A DNA stretch of 64,000 bases from Dasypus novemcinctus (GCF_030445035.2 NC_080677.1:106947513-107011512); one strand, 5' to 3'. Counted from the first letter of the stretch, positions 1 to 12,358 are shown. Translations and numbers: made by a program. The notes: a model not told the origin generated them from the sequence alone.

Positions 1-870
1 CCCTCAATATGATAAAGGGCATACATAAAAACCTGCAGCTAGCATAGTACTCAATGGTGAAAGACTGAAAATTTTCCTTCTAAGATCAGGAACAAAGTAA
101 GGATGCCCACAGTCACCACTATCCTTCAATATTGTACTGAAAGCTCTAGCCAGAGGAATTAGGCAAGAGAAAGAAATTAAAGGTATCCAAATTGGAAAGG
201 AAGAAGTGAAACTTTCCTGTTAAAGACAACTTGATCCTACATACAGAAAACCCTGAAAAATCCACAATAAAGCTAGTGGAACTAATAAAATGAATAGAGC
301 AAATTAGGGGGCTGCAAGATCAAAACCCCAAAATCAGTAGTGATTCTATATACCACTAATGAACAAACTGAAGAAGAAATCAAGAAAAAAATTCCATTTA
401 TGACAGCAACTAAAAGAATTAAATATCTAGAAATAAATTTAACCAAGGATGTAAAGGACCTACATAGAGAAAAGTACAAAATTTTGTTAAAAGAAATTAA
501 AGAAGACCCAAGTAAATGGAAGGGTATTCTGTGATCATGGACTGGAAGACTAAATATTGTTAAGATATCAGTTCTACACAAAGCAATTTACAGATTCAAT
601 GCAATTCCAATAAAACATCCAATAGCCTTCTTTGTAGAAATGAAAAAGTCAGTCATCAAAATTACTGGAAGGGTAAGGGACCCTGAATAGTCAAAGCTAT
701 CTTGAAAAAGAAGAATGACATTGAAGGACTCATACTTTCTGATCTTAAAAAGTTATTACAAAGTCACAGTAATCAAAATAGCCTGGTACTGGCACAAGGA
801 CAGACATAGACCAAAGGAACTGAATTGAGAGCTGAGAAACCAGCCCTCATATTTATGACCAACTGATTTT

Positions 871-1318
871 CCCCCTCCCTGTTCCCCTCCCCTGCCCTGC
901 TGTTTTTGCTGCCTGTGTCCATTTGCTGTGTGATCTTCTGTATCTATTTCTTTTTTTGTCTTCTCATTTTTTTCTCCTCTAGGATTCACTGGGATTCGAT
1001 CCTGGAGCCCTTTGATGTGGAAAGAGATTCCCTGTCACCTGCACCACCTTAGTTCCTGGTTTCTGCTGCACTTCACCTTTACTATCCCCTTCATTTCTCT
1101 TTTGTTGCATTATCATCTTGCTGTGTAACTCACTTGTCAGAGCACTGGCTCACTGTGTGGGCACTCAGCTTACTGTGTGGGCACTCAGCTCGCCATGCAG
1201 GCAGTGGCTTGCCATGCAGGCACTCTATCTCTTTTTCTTTTTTACCAGGAGGCCCCAGGGATCAAACCTGGGTCCTCCCATATGGTAACCCTATCACTTG
1301 AGCCACATCCACTTCCCT
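871..1318 (-). mobile_element. Dimeric DAS-type SINE inserted in L1
   Basis: Read on the minus strand, this has two tRNA-like units in tandem. The first starts with GGAAGTGGATGTGGCTCAAG and has a B-box-like GGTTTGATCCC. The second carries GGATCGAATCCC. The insertion is bounded by an 11-bp direct repeat CAACTGATTTT at 860-870 and 1319-1329, so it is younger than the L1 it splits. It has the same layout as the copies at 8831 and 18465. Confidence 0.8.
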
Positions 1319-2703
1319 CAACTGATTTTTGACAACGGTGCCAAGTCCACTAGATTGGGAAAGAATAATCTGTTCAACAAATTGTGCTGGGAAAACTCAA
1401 TCTCCATTTGCAAAAGGATGAAGGTGGACTCCTACCTCACACCATATACAAAAATCAACTCAAAGTAGATTTAAAGACCCAGAACCAGAACTGTGAAACT
1501 TCTAGAAGAAAATATAAAGAAGCATCTTCAGGACCTTGTGTTAGGCAATGGTTTCTTAGACTTCAAACCCAAAGTGTAAACAATAAAAGTAAAAATAAAT
1601 AAATGGGACCTTATTAAAATAAAATACTTTTGTGTATTAGAGGACTTTATCATGAAAGTAAAAAGACAACCTACAAATGAGAGAAACTATTTGGAAACCA
1701 CATGTCCAATATTCTCTGTAGATTCAGAATATATAATAAGATCCTACAACTCAACAACAAAAAGACAAACAATCCATTAAAAAATTGACAAAGGACTTGA
1801 ATAGACATTTCTCTGCAGAAGATATACAAAAATGACCAAAAAGCACATGAAAAGATGCTCAGCATCATTAGTTTTTAGGGAAATGCAAATTAAAACCACA
1901 ATGAGATATCATTTCACACCTACTAGAATGGCTATTATTCTAAAAATGGAAAATTGTGAATGCTGGAGAAGGTATGGAGAAATAGGAACACTCATTCATT
2001 CTTGGTGGGAATGTAAAATGGTGCTGCTGTTTTGGAAGACAGTTTGGTGGTTCCTCAGAAAGTTAAGAATAAAATTACCATATGACCTGACAATCCCACT
2101 ACTAGATATATATATCCAAAAGAATTGAAAGCAGGAACTTGAAAAGACATTTAAACCAATGTTCAAAGCAGCATTATTCACAATTGCCAAAAGATGGAAG
2201 CAACCCAAGTGTCCATCAGCCAATGAATGGATTTTAAAAATGTGGTATGGTATATACACATAATGAAATATTATTCAGCCCTATAAAGGAATGAAGTTCT
2301 GATACACATGACTACATGGATGAACCTTGAAGACATCATGCTGAATGAAATAAGCCAGACATAAAAGGACAAATATTGTATGATCTCACTGATAAGAAAT
2401 AATTAGAATAAGCAAATTCATAGAGTCAGAAACTAGAATATAGGTTTCCAGGGGCCAGGGTTGGAATAGGGAATGGGGAGTTAATACTTAAGTTGTACAG
2501 AGTTTCCATTTGGGCTGATGGATAAGTTTTGGTAATGGATGGTGGGGGTGGTAGTGCAACATTGTGTATGTAATTAACAGCACTGAAATATATATGTGAA
2601 TGTGGATAAAAGGGGGAATTTTAGGTTGAATATGTTACTAAAATAAAACTTAAAAATAGACCTACAAAAAACATAGGACTATGTAGCACAAAAAGTGAAC
2701 CCT

Positions 2704-3047
2704 CAGAAGCAGATGTGGCTCAACCACTTGGGTGCTTGCCTACCACATGGGAGGTCCAGGTTGGGGTCCTGGTACCTCCTAAAAAATAAAGAAGACAAGC
2801 AGATGCCGCCTCCCACCACAACAGAGCTAGACTCCACCCCTGCCGCAGCAGAGGCCACAAGCCAGCAAGGCGAGGCAGCCTGTGGGGAACAGATGTGGGC
2901 ACTTGCCTTCCATAAGGGAGAACCAGGGTTTGGTTCCTGGTGCCTCCTGGAGAAGGTGAGGGAACAACGAGTGGATGGTTGAGCAAACCATCTAGGGAAA
3001 GGGGGGATAAATAAAGAAAAAGTAGAAATTAAAAAATATCTTAGGAA
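2704..3047 (+). mobile_element. DAS-type SINE, two tRNA-like units, in L1 3' UTR
   Basis: Two units, each with a GATGTGG-type start and a CAGG-TT-GG-TCCTGG-like B box, at about 2706-2790 and 2890-2955. A short A-rich tail follows. An imperfect target duplication AAAAAGTGAACCCT / AAAAAGTGAATTCT flanks it, and the L1 3' UTR sequence resumes in register after it. Confidence 0.7.
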
Positions 3048-3239
3048 AAAAGTGAATTCTAATTTATGGACTAGAGTTAATAATATAGTTATAAAAATGT
3101 TCTTCATTAGTTATAACAAATGTACACACTAATGCAAGGTGTCAATTATAGGGTGGCATATGAGAACTCTGTATTTTACCCATGATTTTTCTGTAAACCT
3201 ACAACTCCTCTAATTAAAAAAAAAAAAAAGAAGAAGAAG

Positions 3240-3672
3240 AGGGGGAAGCAGATTTGGCTCAAAGGATAGAGCATCCACCCACCACATGGGAGGTCAAGGG
3301 TTCAAACCCAGGGCCTCCTGACCCGTGTGGAGCTGGCCCATGGGCAGTGCTGATGCGCACAAGGAGTGTCCTGCCACACAGGGGTGTCCCCTGCATAGGG
3401 GAGCCCCATGTGCAAGGAGTGCACCCCTCAAGGAGAGCTGCCCAGTGTAAGAAAAGCTCAATCTGCTCAGGAGTGGTGCCACACACACGGAGAACTGACA
3501 CAGCAAGATGATGCAACAAAAAGAGACACAGATTCCAGGTGCCACTGACAAGAACACAAGCAGACACAGAAGAACACACAGTGAGTGGACTCAGAAAGCA
3601 GACAACTTGAGGGGGGTGGGTGGGGGCAGGGGAGGGAAATGAATTAAAAAAATAAAAAAATAATAAAAAGGA
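3240..3672 (+). mobile_element. DAS-III SINE
   Basis: Full-length copy: tRNA-like head (GGGGAAGCAGATTTGGCTCA, B box GGGTTCAAACCC), then the DAS-III body with the repeated CAAGGAGTG motif, and an AAATAAAAAAT tail. It sits directly after the poly(A) of the upstream L1, a common target for A-tail insertion. Confidence 0.85.
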
Positions 3673-4849
3673 AAATAATAGCAGCCTTACTTGAAATTGG
3701 TCAAAATGGAAAATGTTATGTTGTGTATGTGATACCCACAATAAAACATTTTAAAATAAAAATATCAATTAATCAATAAACAAATAAAATAACAGCCTTG
3801 GAGTCCCTGAACTCATCTGTTTGGCTCCATTGTCTCAGTAGCCAAGATAAAATAACAACGGACAAATGGCAGGTTGGGGTTGGGGGCAGGGCAAGGGGGA
3901 AGGTATTAATTCACGTCCACGTGAGGCCAGCTGTAGCAACTCCTTCCTGGGGTTCTTGGCAGGCCCAACAATACTTGCTCTGAGTGGGGGCTTCCTTCAA
4001 GGTCTGGAAGCAATCTCACTCTCCCTAGCCCCGGGAGCTGGGATTGGGCCAATAAAGGACCTTGCCCCAGTCCCTACCCCCAGTCCAGTTGGGTATGTGT
4101 GTGTGAGATTGCTTTCCTCTTTGGCTACACTTTTGGCACATAAAACTCTACTCTTTCTCATTGATTCATCTGAGCTTGGGGACCAGGCAACTCCAAAATT
4201 ACCCATGCACTTTTTTTTTCTGTCAAGGTGGATGTTTGTAATCAAGATACATTTGTTTTGAGATGTTTGTTTATTCACTGCGTTTGGGGATTTGGAAAGG
4301 AGGGGGAGTGGGGTTCTTTTCTGTACAGATTTTATTAAAGTGACTTATCTGTTGAACTTTCTACATTGTGGCCGGCTTCCAAGAGGATCATTCTGAGTGT
4401 CAAAGGAGAAGCTGCAGGTCTTCCAAGTCTCAGAAATTACACAATGTCACTTTTGTCACATTCTATTGGTTAATAGAAGTAACTGAGCCATTCCATATTT
4501 AACCGGAGAAGAAACAAACTCCACTTCTCCATGGGAGGAGTAGCAGAGAATTTGGAGCCATCTTTAACACTGGTCTAGTGACAGCTATCGTGGCCACCCA
4601 GGTCCCTTCAGGACAGAAGTATGCATTTCTGTGTTGGGGGTGCTGTCTGCTCACAGAGGCTCTCTCTCCAAAAATTGCCCTCCCCAAAGTTAAACCCCCC
4701 TCTCCAGGGGCAGCCCTTGATGGCAGCCCCATCCAACGACCGGTGGATGTGTCGGGTAGAACCCGGTCTCCTCACTTTTATTTGGAAAACCTCTGACAGG
4801 CTGTCCCAGCTCTTGATCTCCCAGTGGGATCAGCTGATGGCTCTGCCGC
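3673..4849. other. Gene-free stretch with L1-tail remnant and unclassified old repeat
   Basis: 3673-3790 resembles an old L1 3' end (TATGTTGTGTATGTGATACCCACAATAAAA). The rest, including 4380-4560, looks like diverged mammalian repeat that I could not classify. I see no convincing exon, RNA gene or promoter. Confidence 0.4.
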
Positions 4850-5000
4850 CCCTGCACCACAGTTGAAATTCTCCTTCTGCCCAATCCTACTTCCCATGCT
4901 CTCTTCTATAAAGGTGCTATTCCCTGAGAGCACGTGCCAATAAACTCCTGCATGCAAATTTCTGTCTCTAAGAGTTTCCCCAGAAACCTGACCTAAGTCA
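4850..5000 (+). mobile_element. Possible LTR fossil, 3' end (ERVL/MaLR-like)
   Basis: The pattern is AATAAACTCCTGCATGCAAA, then a short CT-rich stretch, then AACCTGACCTAAG. This resembles the poly(A)/U5 end of mammalian ERVL-type LTRs. It is a relic; the 5' boundary and family are not clear to me, and an unrelated old repeat is possible. Confidence 0.3.
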
Positions 5001-5129
5001 AGGGAGGAAGGGGAAGAACTCCAATTGGAGTATGTAGAGTTTAAGATATTTTCCCAATCATAATCAGAGCCTTCTGCAGGCAGTAGGATTTGAGGGAGAG
5101 TCTGGGTCTGTGATGAAGTGAGAGATTCA

Positions 5130-5330
5130 TATGGATGTACCAACATTTACTTAACCAATCCACCGATGTTAATCATTTGGGTTTTGTCCAATTTTCATTG
5201 CCCACAGCTCTGATCACTTTTGTTTAGGATAAATTTTGAGCCATGAAATTATGAACAAAAGAATATGAGCATTCTTGAGGCTACCAATACTTTCCACTCC
5301 TTTCACACTACATTTACACAGCATCCTCCT
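5130..5330 (-). mobile_element. Old L1 3' region remnant
   Basis: The stretch TTAACCAATCCACCGATGTT followed by GGGTTTTGTCCAATTTTC matches the reversed L1 3' region (water-down of the common 'attcatctgttgatggaca' block). It is strongly diverged. Confidence 0.35.
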
Positions 5331-6211
5331 TCAGTCAAATTCTCTAAATTTGCAAGATTCTTGATTTGGGGAAGGTCATTGATTCAGCTAGAGAGTTAAT
5401 TATTCATTTGAATCAGTTTGTGCAAAAAGCTCCAGAGAGCCCACAAAAATAAATTGAAAAGCTATTAGAACTAACAGGCGAATTTAATAAAGTGGCTGGA
5501 TACAAAATTCAATAGCTTCCTCATCAACCAGCAATAACCAATTAGAAAATACAATGGGGGTAGGTGGATTCAGGGGAGCAAAGAGCACAGTCACAAGGCA
5601 ACAAAACAACAACAAAAATGTGAAGGATAAAGCTATACCAACAAACGTGGGAAACCTATATTTTAAAAATCTAAAAACTTTAGTAAAACACACAAAATAT
5701 TTAATTACATAGAAAGGCACGTCATGTTCCTAAATGGGAAGACAGAATGCATCGTAGAGTTAGCTTGTAGAGTTAATGTATTTCCAATAAAAGCCTAAGG
5801 AGATTTGTTGTTTTGTGGCTTTTTCAGAAGAAATACATTGGCAAGAATAGCTGAGAAAAAAATTTAAAGGTAAATGCAGAGGAATTGTGACCTCTTAGAT
5901 ATTTAAGTACATGCTGAAGCTAATATAATGAAAACAGTGCAGCCCTAATGTCCGAATCTAGTGTCTGATGGAGGCAGCATGATGGGATAAGTGGTATTGA
6001 GACAATCATTAACTACTTGGGAAAAAGTTATACCTTCTCAAATAAAGGCCAGGTAGATCAAAGAGTTAAACAAAAGGAGTTAATAATTAGGTGGTATGTG
6101 GGAACCCTGTATTTTATACATGATTGTTCTGTGAACCCACAACATCTTAAAAAAAAAAAAAAGGTTGCTGTCATTGGTACGGAAAATGTGGCAAAACGTT
6201 AAAAGTTAAAT

Positions 6212-6302
6212 CTGGGTAGCAGATGCAGCTCAAGTGGTTAAAGCGCCTGCTTCTCATGTACAAGGTCCTAGGTTCAATCCCCTGTACCTCCTAAAAAAAA
6301 GG
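6212..6302 (+). mobile_element. Monomeric DAS-I-like SINE
   Basis: A single tRNA-like unit: GGTAGCAGATGCAGCTCAAG with B box AGGTTCAATCCC, then CTGTACCTCCT and an A8 tail. About 90 bp, without the DAS-III body. Confidence 0.7.
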
Positions 6303-6665
6303 TTAAATCTGAGTATCTGGGTGGGATGTATGTTGGAGTTCTCTGTATGGGTTTTATATTATTTTTGCAACTGTCCTGTAAGTTTGAAATTATTTAAAAA
6401 CAAAAAGCTTTTTTTAAAAAAGGGTTAAATATATAACTTACAACCATTCTAAAAAGTCAAAGAAAATATAGGTGGACAATGTATGTTTTCAAAAGCAATG
6501 GAAATTTTATAAGCATAAAGGTAATGGAAAAAAAAATCCAAAGGGAAAAATCAATAATTTTTATACAAAAACTTTTAAACAATTTATCAAAACCAAAGGA
6601 TAAACAGCAAACTGGGGAATATAATTGCCACTTGCCACTTTATACATGGCAATGATACATGGCCA

Positions 6666-7095
6666 CTAAGCGGACTTGGCCCAGTGGATAGGGCATCCAC
6701 CTACCACATGGGAGGTCCACGGTTCAAACCCCAGGCCTCCTTGACCTATGTGGAGCTGGCCCATGCACAGTGCTGATGCATGCAAGGAGTGACCTGCCAT
6801 GCAGGGGTGTCCCCCACGTAGGGGAGTCCCACGCACAAGGAGTGCGCCCTGTAAGGAGAGCCGCCCAGCACGAAAGACAGTGCAGCCTGCCCAGGAATGG
6901 CGCCGCACACACAGAGAGCTGACGCAGCAAGATGACACAACAACAACAACAAAAGAAACACAAATTCCCATGCCGCTGACAACAACAGAAACAGACAAAA
7001 AGAAGAACACGCAGCAAATGGACACAGAGAACAGACAACTGGGGTGAGGGGGGAAGGGGAGAGAAATAAATAAAAAATAACTAAATCTTAAAAAA
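6666..7095 (+). mobile_element. DAS-III SINE
   Basis: Full-length copy beginning AAGCGGACTTGGCCCAGTGG, B box CGGTTCAAACCCC, three CAAGGAGTG/GTAAGGAGAG body motifs and an AAATAAATAAAAAATAA tail. It lies inside the old L1. Confidence 0.85.
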
Positions 7096-7527
7096 CAAAA
7101 GAGTTCCATCATGACTGGAAAAAATATATATATATAAAGAGAATTCTGGAACTCCAATAGAAAATTGGGTGAAGAGCACAATCTGCAGAATATATAGGAC
7201 TATATAGAAAAAATAGTCAACCTCACTGGTAATCAAATGCATACAAATTAAAAGAAGATAAATTTTGCCTTTCAAAGTAACAATATTCTGCATGATTGTA
7301 CTCGATATTGATAAGGGTGCAGTACAACCCCACAGGTCAGAGAACGAATTTGTACATTTTTTAGAGGGCAATTTGATGTTATGTATAAACAGATTTTCAA
7401 AAACCCTTACCCTATGGCCCAGTAATTCTCCTTCTAAAACTATCTTGAGGATACAATTAGAAATTTATACAAATATTTATCTACAAAGATGTTCATCGCT
7501 GCATTATTTATAATAATGAAAAATTAG

Positions 7528-7970
7528 GTGTTGTATGAAAGGAGAGAAGGTTAGCACTCCCCTTGACAAGGATGGAAGAGGCCCTCAGGCCTATACAACA
7601 CGCATACGGTTAAGGCATTGCCACCTACTTCGTGGCACCTAACCACTGTTTTTTGAGATGTGGAGGCATTTTCGGGACTTGGAGTTGTCCTGGGTGGTGC
7701 TTCACGGACAATTACGGGACATTGTAGATCCCCCCAGGGCCCACTGGATGGAACGTGGGAGAGTATGGGCTATAACGTGGACCATTGACCATGAGGTGCA
7801 GCGATGCCCAGAGATGTACTTGCCGGGTGCAATGGATGTGTCATGATGATGGGAGAGAGTGTTGCTGTGGGGGGAGTGGGGGATGGGGGCGGCGGGGTTG
7901 AATGGGACTTCATATTTTTTGAATGTAATATTTTTTTAAAAATGAATAAAAATAAATAAATAAATAAATA
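7528..7970 (+). mobile_element. Young 5'-truncated retro-insertion, probably the 3' UTR of a recent xenarthran L1
   Basis: A 443-bp segment with an (AAAT)n tail is flanked by a perfect 13-bp direct repeat AATGAAAAATTAG (7515-7527 and 7971-7983). The host L1 resumes in register afterwards. It has no tRNA-like head and no clear reading frame. The G-rich stretch before the tail and the tail itself fit an L1 3' UTR. Family assignment is inference; the clean duplication shows it is recent. Confidence 0.6.
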
Positions 7971-8552
7971 AATGAAAAATTAGAACAGCTCAACTGTCCA
8001 AACAATTAAAGGATCATGGCACATTCACATAATGTTAAATTATGCAACCCTTAAAAATGGTGATTAAAGTCAAACGGCATACTATTATGAAATTATAATC
8101 TAAACTTTGTAAAACATATAACTGCAAGGGAAAAAAAAGGGTTAAAATGAGTCAAAATCTTTATTTCCTCTGGGCAGTATGATTTATGGATGGTTTTAAT
8201 TTTCAAAAATTTTTCTTCTGCAGTTTTCAGATTTTCTCTACTGTCATGTACGATTATTTTTATAATGAGAGAAAATGAACACATTATTTTTAAATGCCTC
8301 CTATTGCCTTTCTTTCTTCTCTCCACAAATAAAGTGCTACTCCCTTAGAATCAAAGGATCTCTCATTATTTTGCCCTTCATTGGGAGTAAGAGATGCACA
8401 GGCACATGACACACGTGCAAGGTTTCTCCTACAGCAGTTTGTAATAGAAAAAAATTGGAAACCAGTGAAATTTCCATCCAATAGAGGGCATTAATAAATT
8501 ATGGTACATAGATAAAAAGCTATGCAGTCATGAAAAAGAACAGGATGACCTA

Positions 8553-9460
8553 TGTGACAGTTTGAAGCTGAGTGGATTCCTGAAAAACATGCCCTTAGCG
8601 TGAACCCATTCCAGTGGGTGTGGGCCCTTTTTGATTGGGTCGATTCAGCTGAGGGCCTTTGAATGGATTGCAGGACCCAGGGTGGGTTTTGGTCCTTTTA
8701 GAAGCAGAGGAAAGCAGCAGACACACAGAGAAAAAGCCACAGAGATGGAGAGAAAGAACCCAGGAGCTCAGAACCCGGGAGAGAGGAAGCCACAGACGGA
8801 GCAGCCAGAAGCTGAAGCAACAAGCCTGGTCAAGGGAAACGGATGTGTCTCAAGCAGCTGGGCTCCCGTTTACCATATAGGAGGTCCAGAGTTCGATGCC
8901 CAGGGCCTCCTGGTGAAGGCAAGCTGGCCCACATAGAGTGCCAGCCCATGCAGGAGTGCCGCCCCATGCAGGAATGCTGGCCGACGTGGAGAGCTGGCAC
9001 AGCAAGATGATGCAACAAGAGACACAGAGGAGAGACAATAAAAGATGTAGCAGAAAAGGGAGCTGAGGTGGCGCAAGAGAATGATTGCCTCTCCCACACC
9101 AGAAGGTCCCAGGATCGGTTCCTGGAGCTGCCTAATGAGAATATAAGCAGACACAGAAGAACACACAGCGAAGGGACACAGAGAGCAAACAATAGGGCGG
9201 CGGGGGTGGGGTGGGGGTGGGGGAGGGGGCAGAGAAATAAATAAACAAATCTTTTTTTTAAAAAAAGACCCAGTCAAGAAGCAGATGCTTCTATGTGTCT
9301 TGCCATGTGGCAGGAGCCCAGAATTGCCCAGAGCTAACCTTCGGTGAGACAACATCTCTGATGATGCCTTGATTTGGCTTTTAACCCAATAAATTCCCAC
9401 TGTGAAGGCAAACCCATTTCTGGTATATTTGCTCCCAGGAACTTTTAGCAAGCTAAAACA
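8553..9460 (+). mobile_element. Solo LTR-like fossil carrying a SINE
   Basis: The element starts TGTGACAGTTTGAAGC and ends AGCTAAAACA (5'-TG...CA-3'). It has a late AATAAATTCCCACTGTG poly(A)-like block. Minus the SINE at 8831-9268 it is about 470 bp, a plausible solo LTR length. It sits inside the old L1, whose 3' sequence continues at 9461. The family is unnamed here; it looks xenarthran ERVL-like. Old relic with no coding part. Confidence 0.5.
8831..9268 (+). mobile_element. Dimeric DAS-type SINE inside the LTR-like element
   Basis: Unit one: GGAAACGGATGTGTCTCAAG with B box AGTTCGATGCCC. Unit two near 9055-9130: GAGCTGAGGTGGCGCAAGAG with GGATCGGTTCC. Ends in a G-rich run and an AAATAAATAAACAAAT tail. 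A short imperfect duplication (CCTGGTCAAG / CCCAGTCAAG) flanks it. Confidence 0.75.
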
Positions 9461-9490
9461 ATCTCCTAGAGATATCACAAAAAGAAAAAC

Positions 9491-12358
9491 CCATGGCGCG
9501 AAACACTACATCGCTTAGTCTCCCCTACGTGGCCTATGTGCTTATAAGCGCAGAGAAGACTCAGGAAGGTCACACAAGGTACTCTGAGTCATGTCTCCAG
9601 GGAAGGGAATTCAGTGGCTGCAGACCAAGGTTGGAAGGAATATATTTACTCTATCTTTTGCATGTTGTACAGGATGAATATGTTGCCTTTTTTTTTTTAA
9701 GAAAAAAAGAAAAGGTCAGAGACGCTCTCTCAACCTTTCCCTGGAAGTCCAGATTTCCTGGTTAAAATGCTGGCAGAGTATGGAAGCACATCTGACACCT
9801 CATGTCTTCCCTGGCTAGTTTTTACAAGGGAAGCTCAAGTTGGAGGCACAAGGGCCGTGTGAGCTTCTTCCCACCAGAAGCTCTGCTCTCTGCCCCCCGT
9901 CTGAGGCTGTGAGCAGGACAGGGGTGAGAACCTGGACATGGAGTCAAACATCTGGGTTGAGTTGGGGCTTGGTCACTAGAATGTAAGCTCCAAGGGAGCA
10001 GGAACTGGATTCTGTTCAGTGCCATCCACAGGTCCTGGCGGCGTGTCTGTAGAAGCAGGTGCTCAGTTAATACTTGCTGAGTGAATGAAGGTATGACCTC
10101 TCATATGCCTTTCCTTTCTGATGATAAAATGACGATGCTGACAGCATCCACCTCCTGGCCTTGTCGGTATTAAGTGCCCGTGAAACTCTACACGATGCCT
10201 GGCAAGAGCTCAATAAGAGGTAGTTATTAATATTGGGTTACATGTTGGCATAGAAGCCTGTTTCCTTATAGCACATTGGCAAGAAGGTTTCACCTCACAT
10301 GCCAACTCCACTTGACTGGGTTCAGTTGCCGAGGTCACTGTGTGGAAGTCTGCGGCAAGGCTGGGCTGGATGATGGGGAGGCTCATGATCAATTGGAAAT
10401 GTTGACTATGAGCAAAGGGTGGAGTAGGGTATCTGGGTGCCCCTTATTTGCCATTTCCATGTTACCGCACTTCAATCAAGGACCTCCTCAAATGGCAAAA
10501 GTGGCTCCTCAAAAAACTAAAAATTAAGACAAGGCAGATTCCAGCTCTCCCTGCAGCTTTGGTGCAGAGAAGGAAAGGCCCCAAGGAGCTGAGCCTCACC
10601 CAGGGTCACAGGCCAGCGTGATTTGCAGCCTTCCCAGGACTCTGGCTGACCTTCCCCATGGGAAGGCTCCTTTGCCTCTGACAGAAGAGAGGTGGAAATT
10701 AGCCAACCACCCCGAAAGAGGATTAACCCCTTCTAGGACAACCATCCTTTCTTCCCTTTCCTCAAGACATTGGGGGCCAAAGGCATCAAAGAGACCCTTT
10801 TCCCCACATTCCCCAGGCCTCTGCCACTCCTGCAGATCCCAACTGGGATCAGAAGGAACCCTGGCCTTTCCCTTTGGCCCTGTAGCAGCCTTGCTCACTG
10901 CCTCCCTGGGAAGGAAGGACACTGGTCCCTTGTGAAGGTGCAGCTATTGTCCAAATCTCACCTTGGGGCTCCACCTCAGAGGCCCTGGGACAGGACCCTG
11001 GTAGCCTGTGTGGCCCAAGAGTGCCGCCTTCCGCTTCCCAAGTATATAAACCGAGGGCACAGACTGGAAGTCCTGGGGCACAGTGTCGCCATTCCAAGGA
11101 CAAGCATGCTTCCTGAAATGCCTGGGACCCTCCCCTGGATATCACTCTCACTGCGTTCGCTCTTAGGAGCCTGCAGTCTTCCAAGTATAACCTGGGCGCT
11201 GGGCAAACAGAAAGCCAGATACCCCACCCCACCCGCCTTCCTGCAGCTCCCAGTCCAGCAGGGAAAACAGGCCCAGGTATAGAGACTTTCAATTCAGAGC
11301 GGTTGGCAAACCTCAGAAGGGTCCCCCGGCACTTAGTGTGCCCAGAGGGCACTTGCTCAGTTAACAGTCCTCAGCCTAAGTACAAGTGTTCGAAGCTAAA
11401 GCGTTGCTTGGGGAGGTGGTGAGTGTCCCATCACTGCAGGCCTGCAAGCGAAGGCAAAGGGACCTCACCTTCCACACAGAGATTTCCCTTCTACCAGCTG
11501 CGTCGGAACCTCTGGGTACGGGGCTATGGAGAGGGAAAGCATTTTATTTAATTAGATCATCTTTAGCAGGTGCTGGGTAATTGTTAGCTACTATTATTAG
11601 CTCTTATTGCTTGAGTTAAGTTTGCCCACCCTCTTGTGGAGAGGAAGGGAGGAGGCAAACAGTTCTTCCAAGAACCTGTCCACTTCCCTGTGGATGGGCG
11701 CCAGGCGCACCCACGCACAGCTGACCCCGGGGCAGACTCCACCCGGCTGGGGCTGACCGCAGTGATTTCCTGGGCAATCACTTCAAGGCTAATGTCCCTT
11801 TAATAGTCCTCAACAAATTGCCATGACTCTCCCCAGAGGTTTTCATGACTATGGAAAATAAATAGCCATTATCTGACCTCCAGGGGAATGAAGATGTCTG
11901 CAGGATTCCAGGAATGGCAGTTATGAAACCGAGCAGAGCCAGTACACCCTTTCGGTTCAGGCAACCCCAACGCTGAGCCGAGGTATGGAGCCCTGACTGC
12001 TGCCAAGAAAATCACAAAATAAATGTACTGGTAGCACAGTCTTTCTTTCTACCTGTTTTTTGTATAGATGAGTGCATTTGGCTTCCGGCAACACAAAAAG
12101 AGAGCGGAAAAAAGCTTTTACAAAATGATGACTGGTTACTTTTGCCATGGTGTAGGCAGGAAAGGAGATGGCCAAGTAAAGGGCTTAATTTTTAAGTTAA
12201 TAATTTATCATAAAATTTTGGCATTAATGATCACATAAGGCAGTTTTAAAAGGTTTTGTCATTCAAAGAATGTGTGAGAATGAAAATGTCCTTCCTTTTC
12301 TTACAACCTACTTTGAAAAAGGGAAAATATTTTTTTTTTCCTAGAAAGAGTTGCTGTA
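9491..12358. other. Intergenic single-copy stretch
   Basis: Mostly non-repetitive and moderately GC-rich between 9.8 and 11.8 kb. An L2 fragment on the minus strand lies at about 9980-10095 (GAATGTAAGCTCC... GAGTGAATGAA). A MIR-like piece lies at 10150-10230. A lone TATATAAA occurs near 11042 with no supporting gene. Open frames on both strands are short, lack splice support and resemble no protein I know. Confidence 0.5.

Larger units (their letters stand above)
1..3229 (+). mobile_element. LINE-1 3' half (ORF2 end and 3' UTR), split by two SINEs
   Basis: The left edge opens inside L1 ORF2. A short surviving frame near 340-534 reads KRIKYLEINLTKDVKDL, typical of the region after the reverse transcriptase domain. 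The ORF2 tail continues to about 2.1 kb and is followed by a long 3' UTR ending in an A-run at about 3215-3229. The frame has many stops, so the copy is dead. Two SINEs (871-1318 and 2704-3047) interrupt it; removing them gives about 2.4 kb of L1. The 5' part lies outside the window. Confidence 0.85.
5400..9490 (+). mobile_element. Old L1 (L1M-like) ORF2-3' region, host to five later insertions
   Basis: Segments of one ancient plus-strand L1 can be followed at about 5400-6075, 6430-6660, 7100-7527, 7984-8550 and 9461-9490. The first resembles the ORF2 palm region (GGCTGGATACAAAATTCAAT). Later parts show the 3' motifs (AAATTGGAAACCAGTGAAAT, ATTAATAAATTATGGTACAT). Inserted into it are a younger L1 tail near 6076-6165, a monomer SINE, a DAS-III SINE, a 443-bp L1-tail-like element and an LTR relic. 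It codes for nothing intact. Confidence 0.6.

Noticed and set aside
3259-3741. A 160-codon minus-strand frame, and similar frames at 6666-7181, 12256-12738, 30344-30838 and 48360-48844.
   Set aside because: All are read across DAS-III SINEs in the antisense direction; the shared 'CVSFCC..LLRQLS' look is repeat sequence, not a gene family.
11030-11060. TATATAAA as a possible promoter near 11042.
   Set aside because: No gene, first exon or other promoter motif follows; isolated TATA-like strings are common.
10770-11352. Open frames of about 170 codons on both strands.
   Set aside because: Overlapping frames of similar length on both strands, no known domain, no splice support; most likely chance in a GC-moderate region.
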